NCBI GenBank assembly: GCA_022578965.1
Contig: MU400654.1
Location: 1-64,000, forward strand
Reading direction: 5' to 3'
Length of the DNA stretch: 64,000 nt
Origin: Xylaria sp. FL1777
Taxonomy: Eukaryota; Ascomycota; Sordariomycetes; Xylariales; Xylariaceae
Part shown: positions 11,919-24,597 of the stretch, piece by piece
Numbering within the stretch: the stretch's first letter is position 1
How the letters are laid out: each line of letters opens with the position of its first letter
Notes under the pieces: generated by a model
Told to the model about the DNA's origin: nothing
The model's database searches: none
What the model saw: the letters and a program-made list of their open reading frames with translations, nothing else
Position numbers and translations under genes: made by a program

Positions 11919-12374
11919 TTAATAAGACCACCAAACACCCTTAGCATTCATATCACCCTTACGTCTGAGGTAGCGCCTTTGATGATCAACAGGCCAGAGA
12001 GCCACTGCCTTCTCAAAGAACTCTTGGGCCTTTGCGACACCTACATCCTCTTCCGTCGACGCTAGCTGAAGATGGGCAGGACAATGCCACAACGTAGGGC
12101 CCTTAGAAGGGTCCGTAGGTGAGGAGTCACACTTGCGACACAGCTTTCTACGCTCGTCAATATCTAACTTGTCGCAACAGGCAGGAAGACAAATATCAGG
12201 CGTATACCTCCGCCCTCTAAGCGCCTTTCGACTCGATGGACAAAAGGTTCTCCATGTATATCGCCTAAGTGAGACCTTACATTGCTTGCTTCCCCTTTGT
12301 TCACAGAATTCGTACCCAGAAGACCGAAAGGTGAAACAGCCACAGGAGAAGGTACTTGCCCAATATGAACACAT
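11919..12374 (-). CDS. Possible small Cys-containing hypothetical protein
   Basis: Open frame of 151 aa from an ATG. The C-terminal two thirds look protein-like: Cys pairs in CLPACCDKL and CRKC, then HCPAHLQ, followed by an acidic/amphipathic stretch (EEDVGVAKAQEFFEKAVAL). The N-terminal 40 residues are Cys/Ser-rich and less convincing, so a real start or first exon could lie elsewhere. I do not recognise a family. An overlapping frame on the other strand (12133-12618) is less protein-like. It may be a remnant of a larger gene. Confidence 0.3.
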   Translation of the reverse strand: MCSYWASTFSCGCFTFRSSGYEFCEQRGSKQCKVSLRRYTWRTFCPSSRKALRGRRYTPDICLPACCDKLDIDERRKLCRKCDSSPTDPSKGPTLWHCPAHLQLASTEEDVGVAKAQEFFEKAVALWPVDHQRRYLRRKGDMNAKGVWWSY

Positions 12375-13648
12375 GCTAGGCAGCTTCGGGTCGTTCGCTT
12401 TTGGAGAAGATAAAAGAGAGTTTTCTCAAGGTCTCGCCTCTGGTGTCCCTTTCATAGCCTCCAGTTTTCTTTGTGGCATTGCTGATGTTTTCTGTCAGAG
12501 ACAAAAGGGGAACAAAATCCTTATTTATTTCGAAGCACAACGAAATGCGAATTATAACAGGTATCATAGATATGAACAATCGTGGTGTTACACCCCTGAG
12601 CAACCCTTTGCGTTATGATTTCTTTATCCGGAGTAGGTGGCCAAACAACTTCACTAAAAGGCATCAAGGGCTCCAAGATCATGTATTACAAAGGATAAAA
12701 TATAGGATCAATTCGCTCTCCTTGTTTGGCTAATTACCGATGCAAACTTTGAGGGTGGTTAAGAGCATAGACCAGCTACCAATCAAAGATTAACCGGGGC
12801 GTTGTACGACATCAATTCCTTAGGCATTCAATAGCAGTTGCATATTTAAATGTATTTTATTTTATGAGGCTAATTGATTAGGAAAAGAACTATGTACCAG
12901 ATTTAACTTTCTATCTACACGCCGTTCCAATATCACTAGATTCAGCCTACATTTCGTATATAGGAGCTAATTGGACAACTGCGTCCCGCACAGCCGTGAT
13001 GCTACTGAGGTGGTTTAAGATTGAACAGTATGAAGACTAATTGTACCTTCAAGTCTGGAATTAGATTTGTAGTTGATTTCGGGAATGTAGATACACTATT
13101 TGAACCCGAAGACATAGATAGTACTCTTACTTGTTGCTGCTTACCTTTTCTGTATGCATTGTGTCATAATACGGATCAGTGTTCCCCTTACTAATACTTC
13201 ATTTGCGTCAAACTAATGATACCCACAGTGTCATCTCGTGGCGAACTTAGTTAGCGTATTGATCAATCAAGTCTATTGACCGGGTAGTGAATCTACTACT
13301 GTTCATGGTATCGTGGCGACCGAAACTTTCGAGCATTGACCTCTCCCGAGCCTCTAATCCAGGTAGATCGCTCTGCTATATCGTGGCCGGCTATACTAAG
13401 AAGTGGTGCCATTGTTGGTCGTCATGTCTCTATCAACCAGCACCCGCTAGAATCATACGTAAAGAGAGGGAAAAGGAAAAAAAAGGCAGCCCCAACCATG
13501 CAAGACCCAACTTTTGGTTTCGTGGCACATATGACAAAGGAAATGGGGCTATATCTTGCCACCATGCGGTATTAGGTCATCAGAAAGGTTTGTGAAGACA
13601 CCAGTGCGTCTAATTATCTATCTTGTAAAGGGTTGACGACTTAGAACT
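12375..13648. other. Intergenic downstream of eEF3
   Basis: Non-coding by eye, AT-rich, with frequent stops. The right end holds the 3' untranslated region of the elongation factor gene on the minus strand. Confidence 0.55.
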
Positions 13649-16600
13649 TTAATCGTCCTCATCGGAGAAAACCTCTTCACCGCGCTTCCGGCGAGCCATA
13701 CGCTCTGTAAACGAATGTTAGCAAGTAATTCAGGGTGAAGATGCAGTTTGTATGAACTTACCCTTCTTCTTCTTTCGAGCTTCTGAACTAGTTAGCTTCG
13801 CTTTCTTCTTGGTCGTTACAATCTTGTTGCCCATAGCGTCGAATTTGTCCTCTTCATCGTCCTCGCCCTGCTTTAGTCTAGGTCCTGCACCCTGACCCTG
13901 CACCCAGTTGTGGCCTGAAGGTGTCATTTTGCCGTCCATGACAGCCCAGACTTCTTCAGTGAGATCCTTGGTAAACTCGGCACTGTGGGTAATGATAATA
14001 ACACCACCCTCGAACTTCTTCAAAGCTTTGGACAGAGCACCGAGAGAGTCACGGTCTAGATAATTGGTGGGTTCATCAAGGACGATTAAGTGGGGTCGTT
14101 GCCATGAGCAGGCAGAGAGCACGACTTTGACGCGTTGACCACCAGACAGACCCTTCATACGGGAGTGAGACACCAATTCGGCATCGAGACCGAAGTTGGC
14201 GCAGTGAGACTCAATTTCCTTACGGACCAGGGGGCGGAACTGACCTGAGGCCAGAGCCTCCTTCATATCAACATCTGCAACCATCTTCTGGTGCGATGCG
14301 AGTAGCTCACTTCGTGGAAGCCATGCATTATCGGCGGTCATCATAGGTGTCCACCTTTCGTTCTTCATACCGACGTTCTCACCAAGAGCGAATGAGCATT
14401 CGTACTCGTAACTGTTCTTGAACTTTCTCCGGCTGTTGATACCGATGACCCGTCGCTGAGAACCGTCGACCTTGAAGATTTTGTCCATGGCCTTCTCGTC
14501 GTCCTCAGTGATGATCTTGTTGGCGCGGTCCATTGTCTCACGATCTTCACCTGTCTGGAAACGCCACTGAATATACTCGGAGGGCGTCTTATCAAGATGG
14601 TTATCGATGTGGGCAAAAGCATGCTGCTTGATGTAGGCGATACGGATGTTCTCGTGTTGATAGATCTCACCAGCGGTAGGGATAAGCTCACCGGTGAGTA
14701 CGTTAATCAATGTCGACTTGCCGGCACCATTGGGACCAATGACGGCAATACGGGAGCCAAGAGAACACTGGAAGGTGATATCCGTGATTTGGGGCTTGGG
14801 AGTACCGGGGTACTGGAAGCTCATCTTAGTAGCTCTCAAGATGGCCTTAGCCTTAGTCTTAACGCCCTCAAGGAAACCAGGCTCAGGGAACGTGAACTCG
14901 ATCTCGGATTCCCCGAGTTCGTAGTAGGATTTGGCATGGGGATTCTTGCGGACAAACTCCTTAAGGTTACCTTTGTACTTCTTGAGCTTGAATCGCTCGT
15001 AGTGAATAATGTACTGGGTGACGTTGTCCAAGAAGCCGCTGTCGTGGGAAACGATGATGGAAGTGCAGGGCGAGTTGATTAGGTAGTCCTCGAGCCACTT
15101 AACGTTCTTCACGTCAAGATGGTTAGTGGGCTCGTCTAGAAGCAGGATATCGGGGGCTTCGAAGACGGCACGGCATAGGGCCAGCTTCATCTTCCAACCA
15201 CCAGAAAGGGCAGTGATATCACCTGAAATCATGGCAGGGGTGAAACCGAACTCGACAAGGCGAGACTCGACCTCTGCTTGTGTAGAGGTGACACCAGCCT
15301 CGTTCAGCTTCTTCATGGTCCAGTCAATCGTGGTCATTTCGGTATCAGCTGAGTCAAGATCGTGTTCGACGAAGACGGTCTTGACCTCACTCTGCTTGGG
15401 GAAGCCCTCGACCTGTTCATTGTTAATGGCTCGCATCAGGGTTGACTTGCCGGAGCCGTTGGGACCGCAAAGACCATAGCGACGGCCACGTTTCAGCCGT
15501 AGGTGTGTCTGATTGAGCAGGATCTTGGCACCGTAGGCGAGGGAGAACGTGCAGTTGCAGAGATCCTCTCCATCATCATCCTCGTCCTCCTCAGCAGCAT
15601 CCTCCTCAATACCAGGTGAGGCGCGCTTTCGGAGAGCATCAACAACGGCTTCAGCATCGCTATCGCCAACGAGAACAGAGACGAAGGGTTTAACAGCAGC
15701 AGCCCAGATGGCAGACTCGACTTCTTTTTCGTCAACAAGCTGGCCACCAATAGCACCGACGTACTCGACGACAGCACCAAGTCTCTCTACCACGGCGGAG
15801 TGCTTGGCAGGGATAGAGGCCTTGAGGTGGGCCACGACAGTGTCAATATCTCCGTCGTGACGAACTTCAGGAATCTTGCCATCTTTAATGTCGCCAACGC
15901 GAACTAGGGTATCAAGAGCCTGCTTTGTCTTCTCACGGGCTTCGGGATCAGCGAGCGTCTCGAAATTCTTGGTAAGACCTGGCATCATCTTGGGCAAGAA
16001 AGGAGCAACAATGTTGGGATCGTCGACCAGCTTGCACATGTTGTCCACAATGACAGCAGCCTTTCGCTTGATAGCAGTCTCGCGCTCAGCAAGACCACGG
16101 TCAAGCAGGGGAACCATGAGTGCGAGTGTGGGTTCGTGAACCTCAGTTACGAACGTGGTAGCGCCGAGTAAGTGGACTGTCTCGGGGACGTTCTCGGGCT
16201 TAGCAATACATTTGATAAGCTCAGGAATGAACCGCTCGATATCACGGTTGACAATCAACTCGCAGATCTTCTCCATGACTTTGTACGCACGATCCTTAAC
16301 TTCCTTCTTGGTATCCCACATGGACTCGGAGATGACGGGAATCAATTCAGGGACACGGTACGCAAGCTGGGCGGGCGCAGTACGGACGAGGGTCTCAATA
16401 CAATCGAGAGCAGCCATCTTCTCGGGCCATTTCTGGGCGGTCAGAATGGAGTTGGTAATGTGAGGGAGGGCGGCTTTGACGGAGTTGGGGTTGATGGCCT
16501 CAATTATGGCGAGCGCGGCAGCGGTGGCTGCGTTCTTGACAGCAGTGATCTTGTCGCCAATCGCGGCCAGGACCAGGGGAAGCAAAACGACGAGATAAGG

Positions 16601-17327
16601 CTCAACGTTGGCAGAGATCTCGGAGTGCTGAGCGATGGCCTGGATGGCCTCGGCGGCCTTTTCTCGAGCAGCGGCATCCTTCTTGTTGGTGATCTGCTTT
16701 TTCAAAGCCTCTACGGTCCTAGTAAAACAATTATTAGCCCATTTGTACTAATTAATCGAACGTACAAAAACACAATGTGCGGTTTTCGTTCTTATCAAGA
16801 ATTAAACGACGTGATTCAGGCATGTCCCCCATTGCTCGCGGTACTTAGCACCACGGCTTGAGGCATCGACAAGACTGAGTAGACGCCTTCAAACTAGCGA
16901 TTGAAGCCCGGCTAAACAGAGCAGCACACCAAGTGGCATAAGTATTGACAGCTCGAACTGGGAGGGGAGAGGAGGTGGACAGGAGAGTTCCTCGACATAT
17001 AACGTGTGACAAATCTCCTCAGAGCTAGCACTGCGACAGAGTATGGAGGGAGGATCAAAACCAGTGCGCCATGTACGGGCAAAGAATCCCGTATGCAGCA
17101 TTGGGTAGGTGGATAAATATTGACACAGGGGTCGAACTACCATATTAACCTTGTGGAAGTCAAAAAAGTGCTTACTTTGTGGGAGCGTCCTGGTCCTCAA
17201 TGGGACCGTTGATGAATGAGGCGAGGGCAGCGGATGCGTCCTTGGTGGCAGCGGCATCTTTGGAGACGGTGAGCTTGGCCATCAGGTCATCGAGGACCTT
17301 GGTGGACTGGGCATTCTCAGAAGGCAT
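13649..17327 (-). CDS. TEF3: Translation elongation factor 3 (ABC-F ATPase)
   Basis: Exons 17327-17176, 16718-13762 and 13704-13649 give 1054 aa, close to yeast eEF3 (1044 aa). Domain order: N-terminal HEAT repeats (to about 320), a four-helix region, then two ABC cassettes. Cassette 1 has Walker [10 protein letters not shown], signature LSGGWKMK and Walker [13 protein letters not shown]; cassette 2 has [18 protein letters not shown] and [12 protein letters not shown], with the chromodomain-like insert between. The C-terminus is Lys-rich and ends [18 protein letters not shown], encoded across intron 2. eEF3 is the fungal ATPase that helps release E-site tRNA and complete translocation on cytosolic ribosomes. 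Intron 1 is long (457 nt) and follows a short first exon, as is common in highly expressed fungal translation genes. Splice phases agree throughout. Confidence 0.97.
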
Positions 17328-20300
17328 CTTGATGGATTTTCTTGTCTATTTGTTTCTGTGGTTGTGGTCGTCTTTGGAAGAAAACGAGGTCGGAAACGGG
17401 TATCGTACGGGTGTAGGGGAGATCTAGAGAAGGAATCTATCGAAGTGAATCGTTTTATCCGGCCGATCTAGCTAACAATCCGTTGACCGAGAGAAACGGA
17501 ATCTAAGGGAGTCTAAAAGGCTGGTTGCAGTTGATCCGTGTTGGGCGACAACCGTGGCGGCGACAAGGGGCAACGCAGATTTGGCTTGCTGGCAGAGGGA
17601 TCAGACAGAGTCTGCCCTACTTGTTCCGAGTTGCGGAAAGAAAGCGAGCCGAGCGGAGGAACTCAGTTCTACCTATCTATCTTCCAACAAGGACAGACGA
17701 TGAAGACACTAAAGGAAAAGAAAAAAAAGGGTTGGTTGAGGAGAGAGGAGAGAGTGGGAGAGGATGAAAAAGGCTTGGGAAGGAGGGGTGGACAAGAATT
17801 TATTTCCACGGTGGGATGGGCTTTTGCCTCAGGAAAAATTTAGTTTTTTTTTTTTCCGTCCTTCTTCTCTTTAAATGGTACTTGTACTCTAAAGAGGGGA
17901 GTACCAAGGTAGGTACTCCACATGTCTGGCAAGTATTAGGTTGGTTGGATGATTGATTGGTTGGAAATTAATGGCAGCCTGTTTTTGGTTGGCTTGCGGT
18001 TTATGCTATGGGCCACTACTACACTCTACCAAGTACCTGCCCTAGAAAGGTACCTACCTCTTCGTGTATAGACTTGCGGTGGAGGGGCCAAAAAAAAAAT
18101 TGAGAGCCAGATTACTGATGTACCTATGCGTATGGTGGGATGGTGCATTGCTCTCTGAAGTTTGTGGGGCTGGGTATCCTTTTGTGGGCATTGCCACAAC
18201 CTCCCTCAGGTTGCCCTGCCCCATGCACCAAGAATGAAAGCGATTCATGCTTATCGCCATCCCCGAATTCGTACCATCCTAGCAGAATCCCACGTAGTAC
18301 ACTGCTTACCTAGATACCACTATACTTATACTTAGCGTGGTGTAGATGCCTAGGTACTGCTGCACTTATGCGTAAGCAGGCATGCACATCTCACTTACTT
18401 ACATGCTAATCCAGATAAGGAAGTACCTACGATAAGACTAAAGGTACCTAAACTACCCAGGTACCTTAGGTATGTATGTAGGTAGGCAGGTATGTAGTCA
18501 TAAGTACAGTAGGTGAATGTTGGAGTTGCCAAGTGAAACTGTAAGGCGGTGAGCCGTACTTAGTGCGCCTTGATAGCCTTGATAGCCTTGATACCATCTA
18601 ACTTACTGCGTACCGTACAATGTGTGCTTAAGATCGATAGGTATCTATAAGTAGGGCAATAAGGGAAGCTGTTTGTTATACAATGTCAGCAAAACTACTT
18701 TCCCCCCTATGTTGTATTCTGGAACTTACCAAGTAGATATCCATTAAAGAATCATCGATGAGAGTAGCGATTAATGCGATTGCATCGCTTCTAGCTGCCC
18801 TGAGTACAAGAGACCATCCCTCTGTAGTCTCTCTACTGCCTTCACTCCTTTGTCCAAGAGCTCACCGACTACTTTACCCAGATAAAGGGAAAGTGTGCAT
18901 GAATCGCCTCCTCTCTCATACCGGCGACACAGCTCTGTCTCGGCGTTTGGTCACCAGGGGAGGAAGTTATTTTGAGAAGTGCCCATATTTCGGGATTGGA
19001 GCGCAATGCTGATGCGGATGTCAGTGGGCAGCGCCTAACCACTCGGAGCGAGACCATAACAAGACCTGATACCTCCTAATCGAAACCCCGTGGCCCGATG
19101 AGATTCGTCCTGAGAAAGCTTGATGATAAGCCTTTTAATACGTCTATTGGGCATAGTCTTGTGCTTGTAAAGCGAGGTTGCAGCCCTGATTTCGTGAGAA
19201 ACGTCCAGCCGACTAGGATAGGACATTCACTCGCAAAGAGTCGGTTGATGGGCACAAACCTGCGGTATCGATTCGATGTACGACTTGAAGGCTGACTGAA
19301 AGACCAAACTCGAGGTTTACCGCAAGACTTTAGGACCAGGTTTCAGCGCGAAGTTTGAGTTTAATCGAGAATAATTAGATTTTTGTTGAGAGGAGCTTAA
19401 GGCATACCCGGAAGAGCTTTAGGCTTAGCATAGAGCTCAGGGGCGCCTCATTTATAATAGCATTCTTAAGTCTAATTGACTAAGGTATGGATAGGCTACT
19501 CAAATAGGCGACCGATTTACAAGGGGGGATCCGTAGAATCAAGGGCCTGCTCGACAAGAGTAAAAGCTGCCTAGCGGAATCATTACGGCTGGGAGTGAAG
19601 GGACACCGTGCGCTAAGGCCCGACACTTGGGGTTCGCGTTAAAAAGTCGTATGGGTCGAGGCTCATGCGATATGGACTCGTGTCTCGTGCCTAGTAATCT
19701 GGACAAATATGACTGTGTTGATGTCAATGCAGTAGCTAGAGGGATTAGGTTAGTTTTCCTGATTTTCTAAACGTCACATTGTCGAAGTACTGAGTCATGC
19801 GCACGTGCAAGCACAATAGTCCTTTTCAGAGAGACGTAGATCATTTGTCTATGACGTTCAGTTCTATTTCAGGCAGGAGAAGAGAGTAGAAGGGGGTTCT
19901 GCTACCAAAGACTCTTTCGCACAAGGTATGGAAGATTTAGAGGTGGCATGGGTTCATGAGCCCTGAAGTCGTATCTGCCATCTTGTAGCAGCAATACGTA
20001 GGCTAAGGTCAGTTGTGGCCCTCGTGCCTTGAGGAGATCAACTCAAATATCCTGTAAAGTATTCTAAGCAACCGCAAACCGTCGCCGCCGGCTTCTAGCT
20101 TAGCATAGGTACTAGAATATCGTATCTTAAAGTTATATAAGTAGCGAGACGGCATGGCCCTTAGACCGTTACACCCATTAATACTATCTATAAGTAGCGA
20201 GAAGTTCAACAAGTCTATAACGTTACCCCCTTAACGAAGATGATGTCAGGTACATGGGAATCCTCTACATCGTATTTTGCGGGACAAGTGTAATCTGGCT

Positions 20301-21151
20301 ATAGAAGCCCGTGGGTTAATAATGCCGAGTAATGAGACGATCAGTCCCCCATGACAGGTCGCATCTGCCTCCATGGATGCCTTATATATGCCTTATATAT
20401 TTAACCCATGAGTCGACCTATGTACGTAGAACAATCATGTCCTCCGGCCTAAAAAAATAACTACCAAGTCTCTTGACGCAAATGTTACACTGAGGCAGAT
20501 CCAGTCTAGTGAATCGATTATCAAAGAATTGACACTACCAGTATACACCGAAGGGAGTAAGAATGAGAGGCTGAGGTAGACTACTCAGCCACTCGTGGAT
20601 GAGTACCCAAGGTTTATTCTTGAAGTAGATAGAGTGGGTGCGGAATCATCCCTCATAGCATCTTCGCCCTATTTCACTATTATATAATGCTCACACAAAA
20701 CCAGTTAGGCTGTGCGCTTAGCTAGAAGCATTGCCATTACTTATTATCTTGAGTGTACAGTACGTTACTCGTTATTTTGATCAAGAAATTTTCTCATTGA
20801 ATGGCCTGCTAAATAAACTACGAAGGTAGGTTTAGCATGCCGTCTTATATAAGAGCTAAGTAAGTACCCTCATTGCAGCTTACCGGTGTATATAGCTAGT
20901 TCATTTCAACACTATCAACTATACCTAAAGATGTACGTCCGCATATGGCTCATATAGTAAGTTGGATCAGGTATAAATCTGAGGTTCAGAGCAGGCAAGT
21001 ATGTAACATTATCGAAATTCATCTTGGTACGATCAGATATCAGAGTCTAGGAATGCCCGCTCACTCGCTTGAAATCCATGCATAACCTCCCATTCCTCTT
21101 GCACAGCTTAGAAGATCTCTATGCAACCACTTCTGTTTGTAGCCAAGCCGA
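17328..21151. other. 3.8-kb gene-poor region
   Basis: The first 550 bases are the eEF3 promoter and leader, with A-rich and GA-rich tracts. From about 17,900 there is a dense field of GTACCTA/TAGGTA words (especially 18,280-18,500). No credible ORF, intron-exon structure or transposon ends were found. A tRNA-like block at about 18,980-19,055 is listed separately. Confidence 0.55.
18980..19055 (-). other. Possible tRNA-derived relic (A-box-like)
   Basis: On the minus strand CTCCGAGTGGTTAGGCG closely resembles the A box/D-arm of class II (Ser/Leu) tRNA genes. About 50 bases on is GCTCCAATCC, a weak match to the B box. No acceptor-stem or T-stem pairing could be formed, so this is not a functional tRNA. 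It could be the head of an old SINE, a decayed tRNA gene, or chance. Confidence 0.25.
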
Positions 21152-22807
21152 TCACATTGGCATGGACAAGCCGGGTAACTCGGTGAGCCCTGTAACTTGT
21201 TAGGATCTTTCTTTTTATTGGTAAGATATTAGGGTGAAAAGAAAGAAGGATAAAAGTGCCCAGAGGTGCGATAGATTGGGGTGGCCTTGTTCCGACTTAC
21301 ATCCATCGTGATCCTCCTGGACAACGGGCTTCACGGAGCAGGCCTTAGCATTGGTAATAGCTTGGTTCGCCAGCGTGGAGCACTTAGCACCCATGCAGTT
21401 GGATGCATCCATGGCCTTCTGCAGGGCGTTTCCTCGCCACCCGAATACATAGTCTCCGTGTTGACCGTACCCGGTGTTGTCGCCTGTGCTAAAGTAGAAC
21501 GGCTGCGAGCCGTCCGTCGGCCAATCGTTGGGGTTGTTGAACCCTGTCGTGTCCCACACCACCTCATACATCAGCTGTGGGATCCGAATTGGGTGTGTTG
21601 ACGGACATGCGCCGCCTAGACTTAGGAAGTCTGCTGGTCCCGTTGTCGGGTATGCCACGTGGTCTTGGTGGTTAGGCGTGTCAAGGTTCTTGCCATCCCA
21701 GCAACTATTATAACAGGTTAGCATCGAAACAGGAAACAGGGTGGAAAGAGGACGATCGTTACTTTACTTACGTTGGGAACAGGATGTTTGACCTGATGCC
21801 ACCAGCGCATTGCTTCTTAGGTAAAGCCTCGGTGTCAATACTACGTCTATCATCAGTGGCTATCCCTACCAATTTTCGTATTGTAGGTGTTTAATCTCAC
21901 TTGTTATCCTGGCAAGGAGCAGCATAATCACCCCCAAAGTTGGGGCCGGTGTAACAACGGTAACAGTTTTGTCTCTTCAGGGTGGTACCGGTGCGGGAGC
22001 GTGCCATTGCATCTCCGACAAGCATTCGGAATCCCTAGGGATACGTTAACCGCGTGACGTCTAGGGGTTCCTAGGTCGACCAAGAAGTATGCAATTAGAA
22101 AAGAGGTGACGTGACGAACCGGCTTGAATGCAGTAATCTTCCCTGGCTGTGCAGAGACATAGTACACAAGAATACCTCCACCGATTTGTGTGCTGAAGTT
22201 ATCATTGAATTGGTACCTGTATGGGAATGATATTAGTAATGGTGTGTGGGTGGGATGTGGTAGAATTTGGAATATTCTGGCACGGGAATATGAGTAAGTA
22301 TATTATCGTACGCAGCACCGCCCTGGGGCACACGTTTATATGTGCCATTGCGAGCCTTGAAGTAACTATAAGACTCAGAGTCAGTTATCGCCATTATTAG
22401 TAATTAGAATTTGTGCAAATTTTGAAAGCGCGGAAAGTGTTTAAATCATATCTTGATCCGAAAGTAGCCTTCATACTCCCAGAGCCTCTGAAACAAGATG
22501 AGATTGGCTGGAGAATCGCTCACAGATTAGCCGTCCAATAATTACTGAAATCTTCCGAGAATGCACATGTTGTGCATGACGCCGCAGTCGAAACATCACC
22601 GGTCGTCATAGAGGCGTTAAATGTGTTTCCGCCCACAATCTGATGTACGTGTGGCGAAGGGATTGACCCAGGGTTCACTAATGGATCCAGACGATCGATG
22701 ACGACCTGGGAACACCCAAATCGCAACATGGTAAGTCCACCACCACCTCCGAACTGTGGAACAGCTCCCACCAGTGTTGTAAAGCCAAGGATTGTAGACC
22801 AATACAT
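21152..22807 (-). CDS. Secreted DUF1996 (WSC-associated type) protein
   Basis: Seven exons (22807-22524, 22365-22312, 22216-22120, 22034-21901, 21840-21772, 21704-21301, 21189-21152), phases consistent, 359 aa. A short signal peptide (about 16 aa, ending VGA) is followed by a Gly-rich patch and the DUF1996 signature: RFGCSQVVIDRLDPLVNPG, HVHQIVGGNTFNA, CTTCAFSEDFSNYWTANLYF, then NCYRCYTGPNFGGDYAAPCQD, HVAYPTTGPADFLSLGGACP and STGDNTGYGQHGDYVFGW. The last exon is only 38 nt and supplies the expected DGWLTELPG ending. Many Cys suggest disulfides and an extracellular or wall location. Function is unknown for the family. There is no WSC domain here. Exon 2 uses a weaker GTACGA donor. Confidence 0.88.
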
Positions 22808-23963
22808 CTTGACAAGCGCGTTTGTGACTATGACGTGCCGTGCCTATTGTACGAGAAGAAGAAGGAAGGTGGAATCTGCTTGTGAGCAGTCTACCGTAGA
22901 GGCTACGCATGTTTATACAAGGACAAGCAGGGCATCAGGAGTTTTGGGGGTGGGGGGTGAGTCCATAACCGTTGTGCTGTATTGCCGAACAATCGTTTTG
23001 CTTGTATCATCTCAAATTTGTGGTGGCGTTTGCTGCTCTAGGACGGCATTTGTCTGATAGGCTACAACTGACATCTGAGATTAATTACTTCATTGACACC
23101 CGCGACTTAAGAAAAGCGATGTCTGGCCAGTGCCGGTTGATGAGGAAAGCGCAATTAGCCGGGCGGTTATAGGACCGATCAAAGCTTGTCATAAATGCGA
23201 CCTATCGTAAAGGATATTATTCAGTGTATCCGCATTATATTGCCGCTCCGGGATGTCTTCCACTATTTAGGACAAACATATGGTTACGATTAGATTTTGG
23301 TTCTTCGTACTCATATTAAAACGGCCTGTATCGTTGAGCGATATAGCTTCATTGGAGCCCGCTCTATTTGTTAACTCTAATGGAGAATGAGCGTGGCGAG
23401 AGCCTATATTTGGACCCCCTACTTCTACTGGTGAAAGAAAAACTTCGTCATCTAGATACTATCTAGTATATGTATTGTTTGCAGCTTAGAACGAGTCCCA
23501 AGACGGTTAAGTCTAAGTTTAGATTTTGTACAGCGTCAATAACGCTGATAGGATGTCTTAATGCGGACGGTGACAAAATATAGAAATTATTAAGGATAGG
23601 AAAACCAGGGTTATTAAAGGAGGCAATAATGTATCATAAAGGATTTAGAACAAGCGAACCCTGATGACACGCAAAAAATAGACCACCGTCACCCCTTAGA
23701 AAACGCACGCTCACTAGGGCTCAAGCACAACGTCCACAATTTCACCTCATGAAATCCTGGCTCAATCATTGCCTTAGGCTAAATACTTTGCTATCTGGAT
23801 TTATGTCACTGAGGTATCCACCGTGACATCGTCGAAATTTTTGAGTTTGGACAGCGTTGTGAATTCCCACTTCGATCTCACATGAACCGGAAGGCACCAG
23901 CTGGGTGAATATTCTAGGTCTCTTTCTGTTTAGTAAAATTAAAATCCCTCATTAGATATGGAG
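22808..23963. other. Intergenic, includes the LTR flank
   Basis: Upstream of the DUF1996 gene. No coding sequence is seen; it ends at the TGGAG target-site duplication (23959-23963) of the solo LTR. Confidence 0.55.
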
Positions 23964-24166
23964 TGTCAGGGACTAGGGTCGCAGCAGGGTAGAAGCAGCT
24001 TAATTGTGGGGAGACAGTCTAGTATTTACTATATAAAGATGAGTTCCCTTCCAATACTTCTTAGGGGAACTCAGGAATCAATAATATTGAGCCCTTACCC
24101 ATAACTACGACCTAGCAGCTACCCTTCGGTGACCCAACTTCACTCTGGAGACAAACACCTCTGACA
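23964..24166. mobile_element. Solo LTR, copy 1 (203 bp)
   Basis: Begins TGTCAGGG and ends CCTCTGACA, giving TGTCA/TGACA inverted termini. It is flanked on both sides by the same 5 bp, TGGAG (23959-23963 and 24167-24171), a target-site duplication. It carries a TATA-like CTATATAAAG near 24,030. No internal retrotransposon sequence or second LTR lies beside it, so this is a solo LTR left by recombination. It is homologous to the element at 56187-56398, including a shared 31-base identical block. A 5-bp duplication and TG...CA ends fit Ty1/Copia or Ty3 elements. Confidence 0.88.
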
Positions 24167-24597
24167 TGGAGTCTGGAAACACCCTTCTGTCTTGTTGGAT
24201 TGTTGACCTAGCTACGAGTCAGTGACTAATGGTACCATCTACGACACAAGATTTGGAGGGACGAGAGATAACAGCAACAAAGTGAGCCGCTTGTGCGGGT
24301 GTATGTAGGTAACTATAAAAAAGAATAAGAGAATCTCCCTCTAGGTATTTGAAGGATTACTGTAGATAGTTAGTATAAACTTTAGCTTAGATCCAGTTCC
24401 TAGATTCTTTCCAAAAAAAAGAAAGTATGTAGATCTTCATCTCTCTACATTCTTTATGATTATTTAGAATGTCTCAGGAATAGCAATCGAGTTTGGTACT
24501 GTATGCCGAGATGTCGAGAGTGAACAACACTTAGAGCGTTTGTGACTCCAAGCTCACACGTGAACTCAACGATGCCCTGGCGGTACACCTCGTCTTT

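Noticed and set aside
12133..12618. 161-aa plus-strand open frame
   Set aside because: Overlaps a slightly more protein-like minus-strand frame, has no domain, and its composition is random-like.
14597..15082. 161-aa plus-strand open frame
   Set aside because: Antisense to the ABC cassettes of eEF3; no domain of its own.
16172..16861. 229-aa open frame on the plus strand
   Set aside because: It lies antisense to the eEF3 HEAT-repeat exon, whose protein is unmistakable; the frame is a by-product of its codon bias and runs into intron 1.
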